Shown: one piece after another, positions 5,819-7,561 of the stretch
Position numbering within the stretch: position 1 is the stretch's first letter
Layout of the letters: each line of letters begins with the position of its first letter
Assembly: GCA_030016765.1 (NCBI GenBank)
Contig: JASEJS010000032.1
Location: 1 to 7,561 of the forward strand
Direction: 5' to 3'
Length of the DNA: 7,561 nt
Source of the DNA: Patescibacteria group bacterium
GTDB lineage: Bacteria > Patescibacteriota > Minisyncoccia > Minisyncoccales > JASEJS01
Translations under genes and position numbers: made by a program
The notes under the pieces: model-generated
Told to the model about the DNA's origin: nothing
Database searches by the model: none
Seen by the model: only the letters and a program-made list of their open reading frames with translations

Positions 5819-7011
5819 TTTCTCAGTTCCTTAACAAATTTCTCAATTCTATTTAGACCTTTAACAATATCTTCCATTGAAGTGGCAAAAGAAATTCGGC
5901 AAAAATTTATATCACCAAAAGCTGAACCAGGAACAATGGCTACTTTTGCTTTTTCCAGAAGTAAATCAGAAAATTCCAAAGAATTGGTTATTTTCTGACC
6001 CCTAAAATTTTTTCCAAAGATCTTTGAAATATTGACCCAACAATAAAAAGCTCCTTCTGGTTTAATTAAGCTGAAATCTTCAATTGAATTTAACCTTTCA
6101 AACATATAATTTCTTCTCCTTTCAAATTCTTTGACCATTTTCTTTAAATCAGCCTGAGGACCTTCTAAAGCTTCAAGGGCAGCAAATTGGGAAATGGAAG
6201 TAGGATTGGAAGTTGAATGATCCTGCAGCTTTACCATTGCCTGGATTATTTCTTTTGGTCCAGCTGAATAGCCAATTCTCCAGCCAGTCATTGAATAAGA
6301 TTTTGAAACTCCATTGACAACTAAAGTCAATCTTTTTATTTCCTCATTTAAAGAAGCTATACTTTTGTGTTTTAAGCCATTATAAATGATCTTCTCATAA
6401 ATCTCATCTGAGAGAACGTAAATGCCAAATTTAATTATGATCTTACTTAATTCTCTCAATTCATCTTCTCGGTAAACCATTCCAGCTGGATTTTGCGGAG
6501 AGTTAAGAATGAATAACTTTGTCTTTGAAGTGATTGCTCTTTTTAATTGATCAGGAGAAACTTTAAATTTATTTTCAGGAGTTGTCTTTATAATTTTAGG
6601 TTTTGCTCCAGCAATCTTTATCATTTCTGGAAAACTTACCCAATAGGGTGAAGGCAAAATTACCTCATCTCCTTCATTGCATAAGGTTAAAATGGCATTG
6701 AAAAGGGAATGCTTTGCCCCACAAGAAACTAATATCTCTTCTAAATCATAATCTAAGTTATTCTCTCTTTTTAATTTTTTGGCAATAGCTTCCTTTAATT
6801 CCTTGATTCCAGAACTCAAAGTATATTTGGTAAAACCTTTATCTATGGCTTCTTTTGCTTTTTTTCTAATATTAAGAGGTGTCTCAAAATCTGGCTCCCC
6901 AGCAGCAAAACTGATCACCCCTATTCCCTCTTTTCTCATTTTATTTGCTTTAGCCGTGAGGGCTAAGGTTAGAGAAGGATTAATTTGACTTATTCTTTTT
7001 GAAATTCGCAT
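5815..7011 (-). CDS. aspC: pyridoxal-phosphate aminotransferase, aspartate aminotransferase type (class I, Thermus-like subgroup)
   Basis: The 398-residue product has the complete fold type I pattern. It shows ISFAAGEPDFETP (33-45), KYTLSSGIKELKEAIA (62-77), VSCGAKHSLFNAI (95-107), NSPQNPAGMVY (170-180, PLP-contact Asn174), SDEIYE (201-206, Asp202 binding the pyridine nitrogen and Tyr205), the PLP-lysine motif VSKSYSMTGWRIGY (235-248, Lys237) and CRISFATS (371-378, Arg372 for the substrate carboxylate). The reaction is most likely aspartate plus 2-oxoglutarate to oxaloacetate plus glutamate. Subgroup members also accept prephenate or aromatic acids, so the exact substrate is open. In this operon it may also transaminate 3-phosphohydroxypyruvate to phosphoserine for ThrH, which is inference. 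It starts 5 nt after the PEPCK stop and overlaps thrH by 4 nt. Confidence 0.9.
   Translation of the reverse strand: MRISKRISQINPSLTLALTAKANKMRKEGIGVISFAAGEPDFETPLNIRKKAKEAIDKGFTKYTLSSGIKELKEAIAKKLKRENNLDYDLEEILVSCGAKHSLFNAILTLCNEGDEVILPSPYWVSFPEMIKIAGAKPKIIKTTPENKFKVSPDQLKRAITSKTKLFILNSPQNPAGMVYREDELRELSKIIIKFGIYVLSDEIYEKIIYNGLKHKSIASLNEEIKRLTLVVNGVSKSYSMTGWRIGYSAGPKEIIQAMVKLQDHSTSNPTSISQFAALEALEGPQADLKKMVKEFERRRNYMFERLNSIEDFSLIKPEGAFYCWVNISKIFGKNFRGQKITNSLEFSDLLLEKAKVAIVPGSAFGDINFCRISFATSMEDIVKGLNRIEKFVKELRK
5828..5832 (-). promoter_or_regulatory. Shine-Dalgarno site of thrH inside aspC
   Basis: On the - strand AAGGA ends 9 nt before the thrH ATG, within the last codons of aspC. It is the clearest ribosome binding site in the window. 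With the ATGA overlap it supports translation of thrH directly after aspC and confirms the thrH start. Confidence 0.6.
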
Positions 7012-7016
7012 ATTTT

Positions 7017-7430
7017 TTAAAGAAAATTTTCCGGCAAAATGTAAGGACCGAATTTTTCTTTTGCTTTTAAAAGCCTTTTTCTCTGTTCTTTGAGCAATTT
7101 AAAGAGAATAACTGGAGCATCAGCAACTTTTTGGCGATAAAATCTTTCTACTCTCTCTAACTTAGCTAAGTTTTCGGGAATGCGGAGGGTGAATTGTTTT
7201 AGATAATCTTTCTTTTTATAATCTTTGCCCAAAATTTTCTTAAAAAGTAAACATAAATCTTCATATTTTGGAATCTGACCAGTAGGAGTTTTAATAGCCT
7301 CTACCTCTTTGTGGATTCGAAGCTCCATCCATTTTATCCAGATCTTTTTGTCTAAAATATCATTTAAAAATTTTCCTTTTTCATCACGGAGGAAGTAATT
7401 GACGCCAAAAATAATTGGCAGTTTTTTCAT
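7017..7430 (-). CDS. C-terminal fragment of GTP-type phosphoenolpyruvate carboxykinase, frame-broken
   Basis: The 137-residue frame looks like an orphan but matches the C-terminal domain of GTP-dependent PEP carboxykinase. KKLPIIFGVNYFLRDEKGKF (2-21) lines up with the family block exemplified by human [20 protein letters not shown], and TPTGQIPKYEDL (48-59) with TPIGYIPKEDAL. The rest is a charged helical tail as in archaeal-type forms. The enzyme interconverts oxaloacetate and GTP with PEP, CO2 and GDP. The catalytic domains would lie outside the window to the right. The ATG at 7430 is probably not a natural start, because the preceding part of the protein continues in another frame overlapping it by 47 nt. 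A GAG 7 nt upstream could act as a weak ribosome binding site if it is used. The gene is first of the visible operon, 5 nt before aspC. Confidence 0.75.
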   Translation of the reverse strand: MKKLPIIFGVNYFLRDEKGKFLNDILDKKIWIKWMELRIHKEVEAIKTPTGQIPKYEDLCLLFKKILGKDYKKKDYLKQFTLRIPENLAKLERVERFYRQKVADAPVILFKLLKEQRKRLLKAKEKFGPYILPENFL

Positions 7431-7561
7431 CCCTTATCTCAGCCAAACCCTTTTCTCTTTCAATCTGATTTAGAGCTTCACTTAAATAATCTCCTTTTGG
7501 TATCAAATATTTTGTTGCTTCTTTATCCCTTCCCTGATCATTTGGGCCATCAAAATGGCAA
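7384..7561 (-). pseudogene. upstream piece of the same PEP carboxykinase gene in another frame, cut by the window edge
   Basis: On the - strand a frame is open from the window edge to TGA at 7384-7386. It reads HFDGPNDQGRDKEATKYLIP, then GDYLSEALNQIEREKGLAEI, RDEK, and after that a nonsense-looking TANYFWRQLLPP. GDYLSEAL in front of the break matches the GDYFQHW / GKYLAHW block that precedes KLP..F.VN in GTP-type PEPCKs. Dropping one A from the A6 run (T6 on the + strand, 7422-7427) fuses the two frames into RDEKLPIIFGVNYF, exactly as the family requires. This is either a real frameshift mutation, a homopolymer sequencing error, or a slippage-dependent gene. More than 70% of the enzyme lies beyond the window. 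Confidence 0.7.

Noticed and set aside
7415..7435. Classical programmed -1 frameshift in the PEPCK gene
   Set aside because: The needed shift is +1 (or -2), and the X-XXY-YYZ heptamer is not in register with the upstream frame. Indel or slippage explains it better.
1..7561. CRISPR array, insertion sequence, transposase or phage genes
   Set aside because: No regularly spaced repeats, no terminal inverted repeats with a transposase, and no phage-like proteins were seen.

Overview
This is an AT-rich, tightly packed 7.6 kb window from a prokaryote. The compact spacing, mostly weak or absent Shine-Dalgarno sequences, the DUF5654-type small membrane protein, the divergent FolD and the style of the GlyA sequence all suggest a candidate-phyla bacterium (Patescibacteria/CPR). 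A DPANN-like archaeon cannot be excluded from sequence alone. The genetic code looks standard: TAA, TAG and TGA all act as stops, for example TGA in the aspC/thrH ATGA overlap.

Left part, + strand (1-1711). It starts with an unrecognised charged helical protein that looks split by a frameshift at an A6 run (84-89). Next come an intact tRNA-Leu(CAA) at 583-667, a free-standing LAGLIDADG homing endonuclease whose ATG lies only 7 nt after the tRNA 3' end, and a 93-residue two-helix membrane protein of the DUF5654 type. A small AT-rich hairpin (1728-1746) sits where the two gene sets converge.

Right part, - strand (1742-7561), read from right to left. It holds the 3' end of a GTP-type phosphoenolpyruvate carboxykinase gene broken at an A6 run (7422-7427), then an aspartate aminotransferase-family gene, thrH, glyA, thrC and folD. 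Spacing is 5 nt before aspC, a 4-nt ATGA overlap aspC/thrH, a 1-nt TAATG overlap thrH/glyA, 96 nt glyA-thrC and 22 nt thrC-folD, so this is probably one operon.

The enzymes fit one small pathway. PEPCK links PEP and oxaloacetate. AspC exchanges amino groups with oxaloacetate and possibly 3-phosphohydroxypyruvate. ThrH can move phosphate from phosphoserine to homoserine, giving serine and phosphohomoserine together. GlyA takes serine to glycine plus methylene-THF, ThrC takes phosphohomoserine to threonine, and FolD oxidises methylene-THF. The points most worth a second look are this ThrH-centred cluster, the tRNA-coupled homing endonuclease, the two A6-associated frame breaks, and two GC-rich palindromes standing out of AT-rich DNA, one of them inside folD.
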